A stretch of DNA of 64,000 nucleotides, taken from positions 310,001 to 374,000 of the forward strand of contig NZ_JAUCEN010000002.1 of the NCBI RefSeq assembly GCF_030348945.1, read 5' to 3'. This DNA comes from Peribacillus sp. ACCC06369. Its GTDB lineage: Bacteria; Bacillota; Bacilli; Bacillales; DSM-1321. Below the pieces are notes generated by a model. The model worked only from the letters and a program-made list of their open reading frames with translations. It was not told where the DNA came from and made no database searches. The position numbers were made by a program, and so were the translations under genes. Below, piece by piece: positions 10,680 to 18,926 of this stretch (the stretch's first letter is position 1; every line of letters begins with the position of its first letter).

Positions 10680-11250
10680 CAGGAGCTGATCAATTAGCTA
10701 GGAAATCTGTCGGTGCAAAACAAGCAATTGAAGCGTATAAATTTCATTTGGAACAATTATTAGAGGAGTATGATCTCGCAGTCTTACAACTCGAAAGAGT
10801 GGACCAAGAGGTTAAGGATGTATTAAAACAAATACCTTTTGCCAAGCTGCTTGCCATTAAGGGAATTAGTGAAATTTCTTTAGCCGGAATATTAGGTGAA
10901 GCAGGAGTCTAAGTGGTTTTTCACACGGTAATTCTTTACTTCGGCACGCTGGGTTGCATCTGGCTGAAGCAAGCTCTGGAAAGTGGAAAGGCCAAATTGT
11001 CATCTCTAAGCGAGGGAGATTCAGGCTAAGGCGTTTCCTTTACTTAGCCACCATGAGCCTTGTGATGAATAACACGGAATTTCAGGCCATTCACTCCCAT
11101 AATGTTAAGGTGAAAAAAATGAAGAAAATGAAATCGATTATGAAATTGGTAGGTAAGCTAACCAGGATATTTATTGGAATAGCACGCAGAAACGAGTCTT
11201 ATTGTGCAGATAAAGTTCAACCTATAACTGAACTGGTTGCGTTGTTTTAA
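10680..11250 (+). pseudogene. IS110-family transposase fragment
   Basis: Only the C-terminal half is present. It contains KLLAIKGISEISLAGILGEAG, the helix-hairpin-helix start of the Transposase_20 (IS116/IS110/IS902) domain, followed after a single-base frameshift near 10910 by HAGLHLAEASSGKWKGQIVI and SKRGRFRLRRFLYLATMS. The N-terminal RuvC-like DEDD domain is missing, cut near the deleted IS3 derivative. Confidence 0.85.
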
Positions 11251-12067
11251 AGGGGAGTTTTTAAATTGGGTTCTCAAAGGGAACCTTCAAAAACTAATTT
11301 TCATAGACTTTTTCTTTTTACGAATGTTGGCTTATTCGTAGGGTTTCAAATATGTACGGAGTACCAGATTTCTTGAACAAAAGGGCACTGACCCATCAGG
11401 TTAGCATAACTGGCCTCCACCCCTTGGATAGGCATGACGAAGGAATGGTAGGGCAATTGACCCGTTGAGACATGGGAGGGAAAGCCTCCAGGGGCGACGT
11501 GGAGTGTACATTATATGGTAAAATGTGGAGTCTAGTGCAACTCCTTTATTTCACTATGTCTTCACGAAATCTTCATATCCTGAAATCACTCCATTTAACC
11601 GTGAACTTAAATTCAGGGGTGATGAAATCCTGCGATTAAGCGAGTATTTGTGAGAAAATCGTATTAAACTGAGGGAGTTTAAGAAGCTTTCTCAATATTC
11701 ACGGTTTCCTTAAGTGGTTTCTTACAACTGCAATAATAGTGAAACACAATGAGAAAGGAGCATATGTTTTTACTCCTGAAGTATTAGTTGAAATCACTAA
11801 TTCAATTTACTATCCCAACCAAACCAAAATAGTAAACTACCATTTAAATAAACTTCTTAACTCCGGAAAATGATAATACCAAAGAAGACCCACGGGCGTT
11901 AATTGAATAACGAAAAAGCTGTCTTGAATGACAGCTCCTAATTTCAAAAGTGCTGTGGGAGTGATGCGTTTGGGCGATACCTTCCAAAAGAAAGACATTG
12001 CCAGGCTCAAAAGGTTAAAACCCCATTTAAACAAAAATATTTATATCCCATAGTCCTCTTTTTGATG
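11251..12067. other. Gene-free debris between IS110 remnant and repeat gene
   Basis: The first about 280 bases follow the IS110 fragment and are GC-richer, with possible structure (GGTTC...GAACC near 11270 and a CCTCCACCCC/GGGAGG-rich stretch at 11410-11510). They may be the IS non-coding end. From about 11600 to 11872 two short frames look coding (for instance KGAYVFTPEVLVEI) but are broken by stops and a frameshift. I could not name them. The rest shows nothing I can support. Confidence 0.4.
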
Positions 12068-12889
12068 CTATCTTTTTTTCGGCCCTTTTTTCCCTTTGGC
12101 ACCTTTGCCCTGTTTCACCTCACCGGTTCCCGCTGATTCTTCCCCTTCATGAGAACCTTTATGGCCTTTAGGTTCCGAGAGCTCCTGGGTTTGCACTGAC
12201 TCGGTGGAGGCTGTGCCATCTTTCAATCCTTTTTTCCCTTTGACACCTTTGCCCTGTTTCACCTCACCGGTTCCCGCTGGTTCTTCCCCTTCATGAGAAC
12301 CTTTATGGCCTTTAGGTTCCGAGAGCTCCTGGGTCTGCACTGACTCGGTGGAGGCTGTGCCATCTTTCGATCCTTTTTTCCCCTTGGCACCTTTGTCCTG
12401 TTTCACCTCACCGGTTCCCGTTGATTCTCCTCCTTCATGAGGATCTTTATGGCCTTTAGGTTCCGAGAGCTCCTGGGTTTGCACTGACTCGGTGGAGGCT
12501 GTACTATCTTTCGGTCCTTTTTTCCCTTTGGCACCTTTGCCCTGTTTCACCTCACCGGTTCCCGCTGGTTCTTCCCCTTCATGAGAACCTTTATGGCCTT
12601 TAGGTTCCGAGAGCTCCTGGGTCTGCACTGACTCGGTGGAGGCTGTGCCATCTTTCGATCCTTTTTTTCCCTTGGCACCTTTACCCTGTTTCACCTCACC
12701 GGTTCCCGCTGATTCTCCTCCTTCATGAGGACCTTTATGGCCTTTAGGTTCCGAGAGCTCCTGGGTTTGCACTGACTTGGTGGAGGGCGTATCATCTTTC
12801 GATCCTTTTTTCCCTTTGGTGCCTTTGCCTTCTATTACATCTTGAGTTGCACGCACTGGCTGTTCTTTTTTATTAGATTTTTTCTTCAT
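12068..12889 (-). CDS. CotG-like Lys/Gly-rich tandem-repeat protein
   Basis: 273 residues: a 20-residue basic head, five tandem copies of a 48-residue unit (144 bp each) and a 13-residue stub of a sixth (GKGAKGKKGPKKR). Each unit contains GKGAKGKKG, then STESVQTQELSEPKGHKG, then an acidic HEGEE segment. There is no signal peptide or membrane segment. Composition and modular repeats resemble spore-coat proteins such as CotG; sequence identity to CotG is not claimed. A minus-strand CATAAGTTA element lies 35 bases upstream, matching the sigma-K -10 consensus. The next genes (homospermidine synthase, CotB-like proteins) support a coat role by inference. Repeat number is likely to vary between strains. 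Confidence 0.8.
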   Translation of the reverse strand: MKKKSNKKEQPVRATQDVIEGKGTKGKKGSKDDTPSTKSVQTQELSEPKGHKGPHEGGESAGTGEVKQGKGAKGKKGSKDGTASTESVQTQELSEPKGHKGSHEGEEPAGTGEVKQGKGAKGKKGPKDSTASTESVQTQELSEPKGHKDPHEGGESTGTGEVKQDKGAKGKKGSKDGTASTESVQTQELSEPKGHKGSHEGEEPAGTGEVKQGKGVKGKKGLKDGTASTESVQTQELSEPKGHKGSHEGEESAGTGEVKQGKGAKGKKGPKKR

Positions 12890-12923
12890 TTTTTCACCAT
12901 CTTATTAAATTTTTTTTCTTGTT

Positions 12924-12932
12924 TAACTTATG
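12924..12932 (-). promoter_or_regulatory. Sigma-K-like -10 element before the repeat gene
   Basis: Minus-strand CATAAGTTA fits CATAnnnTA. The same nonamer stands before the hss gene (14310-14318), and the bases further upstream are also alike (an ATTTCG-containing stretch). No convincing -35 AC was found at the usual spacing. Confidence 0.45.
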
Positions 12933-13010
12933 AAAAAAATCCGAAATTTGATTAGACTCCAATACATTTATTTTTGCTAAGATTTTTGATCGATATCTAA
13001 AAGAGTAATT

Positions 13011-14285
13011 TCAGTCGCGAAACTTTCTCATCCTATTTAGCAAACAACCATCTGTATTTTCATTTTCCCCTGTCACAAAATCCGTCATGTAATAAGTCAA
13101 ATATTGAGCATAGTGATTGTTTGTTGTTAACAATAACTCGTCCACATAATACACACCGTTAGGTATTTGGTCTAGCAAAAGTACGGTTAATGAAGCATAG
13201 ATACCGCACGCCACCTGAAAATAGGTCGCATTGGTTTTATATTCTGAAAACACCACATCATTGCTTAATATATTGTACATATATCGCTCCTTGTCTTTAA
13301 ACACAAGAAGCACCCCCACCAAATCTTCCCCTTTCAATGGCGCCTCAAGCGGATCAAGAACCTTCATTTCATGGTTCCATAATTCATCAACGTCATCCAG
13401 ATGGGAACGGATTAACTCGGTGGTATGTTCATTTACTTTATATAAAAAGCCACCTTCCATATCATACAACTGACATAACGTATATACTTCTTCGTGAGGC
13501 ATCAAACAACCATAAAACTGGTTCCCGCCTAAATTCACTTTGAATTCAAGGTTATAAACTTGTTCGTATAAGAAGAGTGGTGTGTGGTGTTGGATAAGCA
13601 TCGGGTAGCTCATAATCGCTTCATCAAGGAAACATTCTGGTGACCAGGTTGTGTAGATGACGTTCTCTTTTGCCAATTTCTTATCCTTAAAAAAAGAAGT
13701 GTCTTGTTCAACAATATAGCAGGCAATTGGTGAATCTTGAGCATATTTGTTGAGAAGCTCTATCGCCATCCATTGAACGACTCCTGGATTCATTCCGGAG
13801 CATACGATAGCGGACGTATTGGTGAAACTTTTTTTGGATTTTTCAAAGTATCTGATTCTCTCAATCAAAGGGAATCCCGCATACAAATCTTCATTTTCGT
13901 CAATCATAGTGTTCTCCAAGGCAGAATTGACATATTTCACACCGAATTCATTACAGCATTTTAGCATTTCCACCGTGTCAGTATAGGAAAGATCAACCAC
14001 AATATCTGTTTTTGTGCTCTCCAGATGTTTTTTAAATGTCATCGTATCCATTAAATCAAATTCGTGTAGCAAAAGCTTATTGACTAAATTAGGGAAAAGA
14101 TTATGATAATACTCTAGTTCTTTTTGTTTCACATCGATTAAGTGTATTTGTTCATTAAAAATGGTATCGTGAATCGGGTCTTTTTTATCGAGTATCGATT
14201 TATTTAATATAGCGAGTAATGACTTTGCCACACCGCCAGCGCTTCCCAGAATGGAGATCACTGTATTTTTGGCCTTCATATTCAT
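13011..14285 (-). CDS. hss: Homospermidine synthase-like enzyme (saccharopine dehydrogenase fold)
   Basis: About 424 residues. Similar in order and motif to bacterial homospermidine synthase, which makes sym-homospermidine from putrescine with NAD+. Marks are a nucleotide-binding loop ISILGSAGGVAKS at the N-terminus, SGMNPGVVQWMA (family CGANPGMVSW), EQDTS, TWSPECFLDEA, YGCLMPHEEV, a DDVDELWNHEMKVLDP region, NATYFQVACGIYASL, and a C-terminal YYVDELL. Start ATG 14285 or 14279; the longer frame upstream has no family similarity and overlaps the promoter element. Divergent from the SpeD-SpeE fusion and upstream of the repeat protein. Homospermidine versus carboxynorspermidine-type activity cannot be told from sequence alone. 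Confidence 0.82.
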   Translation of the reverse strand: MNMKAKNTVISILGSAGGVAKSLLAILNKSILDKKDPIHDTIFNEQIHLIDVKQKELEYYHNLFPNLVNKLLLHEFDLMDTMTFKKHLESTKTDIVVDLSYTDTVEMLKCCNEFGVKYVNSALENTMIDENEDLYAGFPLIERIRYFEKSKKSFTNTSAIVCSGMNPGVVQWMAIELLNKYAQDSPIACYIVEQDTSFFKDKKLAKENVIYTTWSPECFLDEAIMSYPMLIQHHTPLFLYEQVYNLEFKVNLGGNQFYGCLMPHEEVYTLCQLYDMEGGFLYKVNEHTTELIRSHLDDVDELWNHEMKVLDPLEAPLKGEDLVGVLLVFKDKERYMYNILSNDVVFSEYKTNATYFQVACGIYASLTVLLLDQIPNGVYYVDELLLTTNNHYAQYLTYYMTDFVTGENENTDGCLLNRMRKFRD

Positions 14286-14309
14286 ATCTCGTCCAAATCC
14301 TTTTTTATA

Positions 14310-14318
14310 TAACTTATG
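14310..14318 (-). promoter_or_regulatory. Sigma-K-like -10 element before hss
   Basis: Minus-strand CATAAGTTA, 25 bases from the start codon, identical to the element at 12924-12932. Suggests mother-cell expression late in sporulation; the -35 is not clear. Confidence 0.45.
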
Positions 14319-14397
14319 TAAAACCAATACGAAATGATATGGACGGGTTCCACAACACTCCAAAGTAAACAGAAATTATTTTATGGAAAAGGTACAA

Positions 14398-14424
14398 ACC
14401 ATTTATCTTATTGAACATAAAATA
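14398..14424 (+). promoter_or_regulatory. Sigma-K-like promoter of the SpeD-SpeE fusion gene
   Basis: AC (14398-14399), 16 bases, then CATAAAATA (14416-14424): a full fit to the sigma-K consensus AC-N16-CATAnnnTA, about 90 bases before the TTG start. Confidence 0.55.
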
Positions 14425-14514
14425 GTTATACAAGCATGGTAAGGTAACAGTTCCTCTCTATCGTAAACTGTATAACTTCCATAATTGCTATTTACTTAAA
14501 AGGATGTGGAATAG

Positions 14515-15828
14515 TTGGATTCAAATGGACAGCATTTCATTATAGATGCTAAGGAATGCCAGGTGGAAATTCTAAATGATGCGAAGTTGTTGGAAAAATT
14601 ATTAACCAAAGCGGTGTCTGATTTAGGAATGGAGATTTTAAATACTCATTTCCATTCTTTTTTGCCTCACGGGGTAACGGGTGCCATCATTCTCTCAACT
14701 TCGCATTTTTCGATTCATACATGGCCGGAACACCGATATGCAGCTTTAGATTTATATACGTGCGGAAGTCAGGAATTATGGCCAGTATTAGAAGAGCTTC
14801 TTAATGAAATGAAAGCGGGTTCCGCTTTTGTTTATGAACTTTCACGCGGACATGAATCAAAAAACAAACCTGCCATAAAAGATCTTATTTTCACATATGA
14901 TGGCAGTAAAAAGAAAGATAGTGAAAGGACTGTAGAATTACGGGATGACCGCGGAAATGCATATGATAGTATACAGTTAAAAGAACTTGTGGAAGGACAA
15001 CATAATATTCTCTATCATGGATCCAGTCAATTTCAAGATATTACATTAGTTGAGGCCAATGACCTGCGTTTATATTTAGATCAAGAGTTACAGTTTTCTT
15101 CATTGGATGAAAGGCATTATCATGAAGCGTTAGTATTCCCTGCGATGGAGATGGCTTCTGACCATGAACGGGTTCTCATATTAGGAGGTGGAGATGGACT
15201 TGCTTTACGTGAAGTTCTTAAATATCCCAACGTAAAACATGTCGATCTTGTTGATATTGATCCTCAGGTTATTGGGCTTGCAAAGACAAATCCAAAATTA
15301 ATAACTCAAAATAATTGTTCTTTACTGGACGAAAGGGTAAATATTCATTTTGAAGATGCAAAGAAATTTATTTTAAGGGAAATGCAGCCCTACAACGTAA
15401 TAATTATTGATTTTCCAGATCCCGTTGACCCAGTCATTAGCTCATTATATACAATTGAATTGTTCAGTCAAACAGCAAAAATATTATCGAAACAAGGTGC
15501 GTTAGTTTGTCAGTCTAATTCACCAGAAGATACACCAACAGTATTTTGGAGTATTGGTAAAACAATTAATATGGCCGGTCTTAATACACTTGAATACAAT
15601 GTTATAGTCCCCTCTTTCGGCTTATGGGGATTTCATTTAGCATCACATTTCAAGCTTCCAAGAATTATTCCGAGTATTTCTGTCCAACATCAAGCTCTAA
15701 CTTCAGACATGTCGAATTTGTTTACTATTCCTCCGTCAATTAAGGAGGCACGGGAAAAAGCAGTTATGAATAGCCTCAAAAATTTAAAATTACACAAGTT
15801 GTATAAAAACGAAATAGAAAAATGGTGA
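14515..15828 (+). CDS. SpeD-SpeE fusion: AdoMet-decarboxylase-like pyruvoyl domain plus aminopropyltransferase
   Basis: 437 residues in two domains. Residues 1-115 are a bacterial SpeD: STSHFSIHTWPEHRYAALDL places Ser63, His68 and Cys83 exactly where the Thermotoga-type enzyme has its pyruvoyl serine, processing histidine and proton donor. The residue before Ser63 is Thr, not the usual Glu, and position 55 is Thr, not Ser. Residues about 125-400 are a spermidine-synthase-like domain: YHEALVF, VLILGGGDGLALREVL, VDLVDIDP, FEDAKKF and DFPDP. It starts at TTG 14515 with AAGGATGTGG upstream; no in-frame ATG precedes the SpeD motif. Fusion of the two and the altered cleavage site make the substrate uncertain: AdoMet, ornithine or arginine are possible. 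Divergent from hss, so one intergenic region serves both polyamine genes. Confidence 0.87.
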   Translation: MDSNGQHFIIDAKECQVEILNDAKLLEKLLTKAVSDLGMEILNTHFHSFLPHGVTGAIILSTSHFSIHTWPEHRYAALDLYTCGSQELWPVLEELLNEMKAGSAFVYELSRGHESKNKPAIKDLIFTYDGSKKKDSERTVELRDDRGNAYDSIQLKELVEGQHNILYHGSSQFQDITLVEANDLRLYLDQELQFSSLDERHYHEALVFPAMEMASDHERVLILGGGDGLALREVLKYPNVKHVDLVDIDPQVIGLAKTNPKLITQNNCSLLDERVNIHFEDAKKFILREMQPYNVIIIDFPDPVDPVISSLYTIELFSQTAKILSKQGALVCQSNSPEDTPTVFWSIGKTINMAGLNTLEYNVIVPSFGLWGFHLASHFKLPRIIPSISVQHQALTSDMSNLFTIPPSIKEAREKAVMNSLKNLKLHKLYKNEIEKW

Positions 15829-15887
15829 CCAAACATCATGTTTTTTAGAGACCATAAAAAACACTTTTTAGTTTTGCTGCTTAAAAT

Positions 15888-15918
15888 GACTCCGGTAATG
15901 CTCCGGGGTCTTTTTTTT
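15888..15918 (+). terminator. Terminator of the SpeD-SpeE gene
   Basis: GACTCCGG-TAATG-CTCCGGGGTC-type stem followed by eight T, 60 bases after the stop. Confidence 0.85.
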
Positions 15919-16334
15919 GTAACTTTCTGGGTACAATCGTTTTAATAATCCGCTAAACAGCGATCCACTCTTCATTTAAGTTCATTAAAGTTGGACTATC
16001 CATTACTCCAATTCATCTGTTAGATGCTGAGCGAATTTCTCACATGGATTTAGCGCCATCTCTTTACCCCTGCTATTCAATATCCTTCAGCTATTTTAAT
16101 AGGCGTTCTGTGCTTCGAATAATATACTTTTTTTAAACTACCCATTATTCTGGTCAAAGAGTTCATTCAGTAATTTCAGTCATTTAACTTCAGGAGATTC
16201 TAAAGGTTAGTGCATATACACATTTTTGTGAATTTCAGTCTTATTGATAGAAGATGGACACTTAACACGACACAATGTCATTCAGTGACACATATACATA
16301 CAGGGTAAATGATTATATAGGAAGGGGCAACATT
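15919..16334. other. Intergenic stretch before the first CotB-like gene
   Basis: About 415 AT-rich bases without a supportable gene. The region 16255-16310 has CATATACAT and CATACAGGG, which only partly resemble sporulation sigma -10 elements, so I do not call a promoter. Confidence 0.4.
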
Positions 16335-16889
16335 ATGAATAACGAATGGTTAACTAATTTGGTTGGGAAAGTTCTAAAGGTAGATAGAGGAGGGCCGGAA
16401 TCTCGGACAGGATTATTATTAGGCATATACGATGATCACATATCGATTTTAACTGAGCAAGAAGGTGTTATCTACTATAAAACCGACCATATCAAAAGTA
16501 TTACCCAGAATGTAAAGAAGGGGTTCCAATTTCAACTGGAAATCCCCGAAGATTTTACTTTTAAAACAGCTGCAACTTTTAAAGGCTTACTAGATGACCT
16601 CAGAAATCAATGGGTAAATATTAACCGAGGCGGTCCCGAGAAGCTTGAAGGCGTACTTCATGATATTAATGATGAATTCGTATCGTTATTACTAAACGAA
16701 GAAGTTATTCGCCTGGCAATGTTCCATATCCGCAGCATCAGTTACGGGGCAAGAGTTGAGAAACCAAAAGAAGATGAAAAATCAGAAAATAATAAAGACG
16801 ATGGAAAATCAGAAAATAATAAAGATAATAAAGAAGATGGAAATGCGAAAAAAAATGAAGATAATAAAGCAGAAAAAAAAGAAAAATAG
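16335..16889 (+). CDS. CotB-like spore coat protein with two RGGPE modules
   Basis: 184 residues. Two modules of the CotB type each begin with a glycine-rich turn: KVDRGGPESRTGLLLGIYDD at residues 16-35 and NINRGGPEKLEGVLHD about 75 residues later. Each is followed by a beta-rich segment ending in HIKSI or HIRSI. The C-terminus is a Lys/Glu/Asn-rich tail (KSENNKD repeats). CotB is an outer-coat component of Bacillus spores. ATG 16335 has AAGGGG 8 bases upstream; the frame upstream of it is not conserved-looking. First of three related genes in the island. B. subtilis CotB has three such modules and a Ser/Arg/Lys tail, so this is a shorter relative. Confidence 0.8.
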   Translation: MNNEWLTNLVGKVLKVDRGGPESRTGLLLGIYDDHISILTEQEGVIYYKTDHIKSITQNVKKGFQFQLEIPEDFTFKTAATFKGLLDDLRNQWVNINRGGPEKLEGVLHDINDEFVSLLLNEEVIRLAMFHIRSISYGARVEKPKEDEKSENNKDDGKSENNKDNKEDGNAKKNEDNKAEKKEK

Positions 16890-16908
16890 TATATCCCACA
16901 AATGATGT

Positions 16909-16930
16909 GTCGCTTCAGGGCAGAAGCGAC
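16909..16930 (+). other. Hairpin between the two CotB-like genes
   Basis: GTCGCTTC-AGGGCA-GAAGCGAC, an 8-bp perfect stem with no T-run, so not a terminator. It sits 28 bases before the next start codon and might affect mRNA processing or translation. Confidence 0.6.
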
Positions 16931-16958
16931 CATCCAATTAAGAAGGGGGACTCATCAG

Positions 16959-18623
16959 ATGAAAAAACAAAATTTTCACGAGGCACTTAATTCATTGATA
17001 GGTTTTAATATCAGTATTATTTCCGATGATAAAACTGTTCATAATGGGGTGGTACTTGATGTGAAAAGCGACTTTATTGTCATTCAAATGAATCCAAATA
17101 AACAATGTTATTTTAACTTAAATCAGGTTTATGCCTTATCAAAAAACACCAAAGAATTTCAGGGTCAAATACTTGACCACGAACCAATACAGAAACAAAG
17201 TTTTACAGAATTAGTAAATGAACTCAAAGATCATTGGGTGACAGTAAACAGAGATAATAATCTATCCTTTGACGGATTTTTAAGTACCGTAACTAATAAT
17301 TATATCGTTTTATTAAATAACGATAAACAACTTTATGTACAATTTTCAAATATACTCTATATTTTCAAAGGGATAGATAATAAGGAATCATCAGAGAACA
17401 AACAACAGAAAAATAAGGACGAAAAAACTGAAAATAAACAGTCAGAGGCAGATCAATTTAAGGAAAGTGATTCCGTGTTGAAGGAAGACGCTGAAGTTAA
17501 TTCCAAAGGGAAGGAAGAGCCGGTTGAACAGAAACAAGAACAGGACATTTTAACTATTGGAAAAGAAGAACCAGCTTCTGCCCATCCGGAAGTATTATCT
17601 GACGTGAAAGAAGAACCGACTGTTCAATCTACAGTAAATGAAGTGGACAAAGATCAATCCAATGTAAAAGAAAGTACGGATAAATATAAGAATCAAAAAT
17701 CCCCTGAAAAAAAGAAAAAAGAAAGTAAGAAGGAAAAACCTTCAGAAACTAATACTGAAATAAGTGCCCATCCGGAAGTATTATCTGACGTGAAAGAAGA
17801 ACCGACCGTTCAATCTACAGTAAATGAAGTGGACAAAGATCAATCCAATGTAAAAGAAAGTACGGATAAATATAAGAAACAAAAATCCCCTGAAAAAAAG
17901 AAAAAAGAAAGTAAGAAGGAAAAACCTTCAGAAACTAATACTGAAATAAGTGCCCATCCGGAAGTTTTATCTGACGTGAAAGAAGAACCGACCGTTCAAT
18001 CTACAGTAAATGAAGTGGACGAAGATCAATCCAATGTAAAAGAAAGTACGGATAAATATAAGAAACAAAAATCCCCTGAAAAAAAGAAAAAAGAAAGTAA
18101 GAAGGAAAAACCTTCAGAAACTAATACCGAAATAAGTGCCCATCCGGAAGTTTTATCTGACATGAAAGAAGAACCGACTGTTCAATCTACAGTAAATGAA
18201 GTGGACGAAGATCAATCCAATGTAAAAGAAAGTACGGATAAATATAAGAAACAAAAATCCCCTAAAAAAAAGAAAAAAGAAAGTAAGAAGGAAAAACCTA
18301 TAGAAACTAATACTGAAATAAGTGCCCATCCGGAAGTTTTATCTAACGTGAAAGAAGAACCGACTGTTCAATCTACAGTAAATGAAGTGAACAAAGATCA
18401 ATTCAATGTAAAGAAAAGTACGGATAAATATAAGAAACAAAAATCCCCGAAAAAAAAGAAAAAAGAAAGTAAGAAGGAAAAACCTATAGAAACTAATAAA
18501 AAAGATATACAAGAGGCAATCCAAGAAAACCTGACTAAAGAATTTAGGAACTCAGGCCCTCAAGAAATGAACGAACAATCCGCTAAGAAAAAAAAAATAA
18601 AAAAAAAGGAAACTGATAGATAA
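16959..18623 (+). CDS. CotB-like protein with five 62-residue Lys/Glu-rich repeats
   Basis: 554 residues. Residues 1-150 hold two CotB-type beta modules (SLIGFNISIISDDKTVHNG and LKDHWVTVNRDNNLSFDGF) in which the RGGPE turn has been lost. From about residue 207 come five tandem 62-residue repeats (186 bp, 17577-18506), each with AHPEVLSDVKEEPTVQST, STDKYKKQKSP and KKKKESKKEKP. A Lys-rich end follows. ATG 16959 has AAGGGGGA upstream. The Lys blocks resemble CotB/CotG tails that are phosphorylated or cross-linked in the coat; that function is inferred. The DNA repeats are nearly identical, so copy number is probably unstable. Confidence 0.8.
   Translation: MKKQNFHEALNSLIGFNISIISDDKTVHNGVVLDVKSDFIVIQMNPNKQCYFNLNQVYALSKNTKEFQGQILDHEPIQKQSFTELVNELKDHWVTVNRDNNLSFDGFLSTVTNNYIVLLNNDKQLYVQFSNILYIFKGIDNKESSENKQQKNKDEKTENKQSEADQFKESDSVLKEDAEVNSKGKEEPVEQKQEQDILTIGKEEPASAHPEVLSDVKEEPTVQSTVNEVDKDQSNVKESTDKYKNQKSPEKKKKESKKEKPSETNTEISAHPEVLSDVKEEPTVQSTVNEVDKDQSNVKESTDKYKKQKSPEKKKKESKKEKPSETNTEISAHPEVLSDVKEEPTVQSTVNEVDEDQSNVKESTDKYKKQKSPEKKKKESKKEKPSETNTEISAHPEVLSDMKEEPTVQSTVNEVDEDQSNVKESTDKYKKQKSPKKKKKESKKEKPIETNTEISAHPEVLSNVKEEPTVQSTVNEVNKDQFNVKKSTDKYKKQKSPKKKKKESKKEKPIETNKKDIQEAIQENLTKEFRNSGPQEMNEQSAKKKKIKKKETDR
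17577..18506 (+). repeat. Five 186-bp tandem repeats within the CotB-like gene
   Basis: Units begin at about 17577, 17763, 17949, 18135 and 18321, exactly 186 bases apart, and differ at only a few positions. All keep the reading frame. Confidence 0.95.
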
Positions 18624-18639
18624 GAAATGTTACGAATTA

Positions 18640-18780
18640 ATGAAGTCCACTGAAAAAATGTATACAGAAAACGGAAATCAAAAAAACGAATATTATTCAT
18701 TGATGAAATTTGCTGAAAGAATGCATGGGAAATTGAAGGCAAAACGGTTAAGTCTTAATATACAATTCAAGGCTAATTGA
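18640..18780 (+). CDS. Possible 46-residue basic ORF
   Basis: ATG 18640 to TGA 18780 gives MKSTEKMYTENGNQKNEYYS followed by a Lys-rich, aromatic stretch. No good ribosome-binding site is visible. It could be a small coat-associated peptide or a frame-shifted tail of the preceding gene. Kept at low confidence because the next gene starts right after it. Confidence 0.3.
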   Translation: MKSTEKMYTENGNQKNEYYSLMKFAERMHGKLKAKRLSLNIQFKAN

Positions 18781-18794
18781 AAGGAGGACATGGA

Positions 18795-18926
18795 ATGATG
18801 ATTTTGTTTTTTTCTGTAATTGGGGGAGTCTTCTATTCTTTTTTTGTAAAACCTCAAAATCAAACCACTCCTGATACCGTAAAAATTACACCATCCAAAA
18901 ACAAGGCGGCGGAGGTAAATGCTTAG
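18795..18926 (+). CDS. 43-residue single-span membrane peptide coupled to the permease
   Basis: ATG 18795 follows AAAGGAGG by 7 bases, an excellent ribosome-binding site. The peptide has one hydrophobic span (MMILFFSVIGGVFYSFFV) and a hydrophilic tail with KPQNQTTPDTVKITPSKNK. Its stop overlaps the permease ATG by 8 bases (ATGCTTAG), indicating translational coupling. It may be a small subunit of, or leader for, the permease. No family recognised. Confidence 0.65.
   Translation: MMILFFSVIGGVFYSFFVKPQNQTTPDTVKITPSKNKAAEVNA

Noticed and set aside
11380..11530. GC-rich stretch after the IS110 fragment as a bridge RNA
   Set aside because: IS110/IS1111 elements encode a guide RNA near one end, but I cannot define IS ends here or fold the RNA convincingly.
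11837..12034. 65-residue minus-strand frame
   Set aside because: No ribosome-binding site or family resemblance that I could establish; surrounded by decayed DNA.
17577..18506. Regular 186-bp repeats as a possible CRISPR array
   Set aside because: There are no unique spacers; the repeats are contiguous and keep one coding frame, as do the 144-bp repeats at 12.1-12.8 kb.
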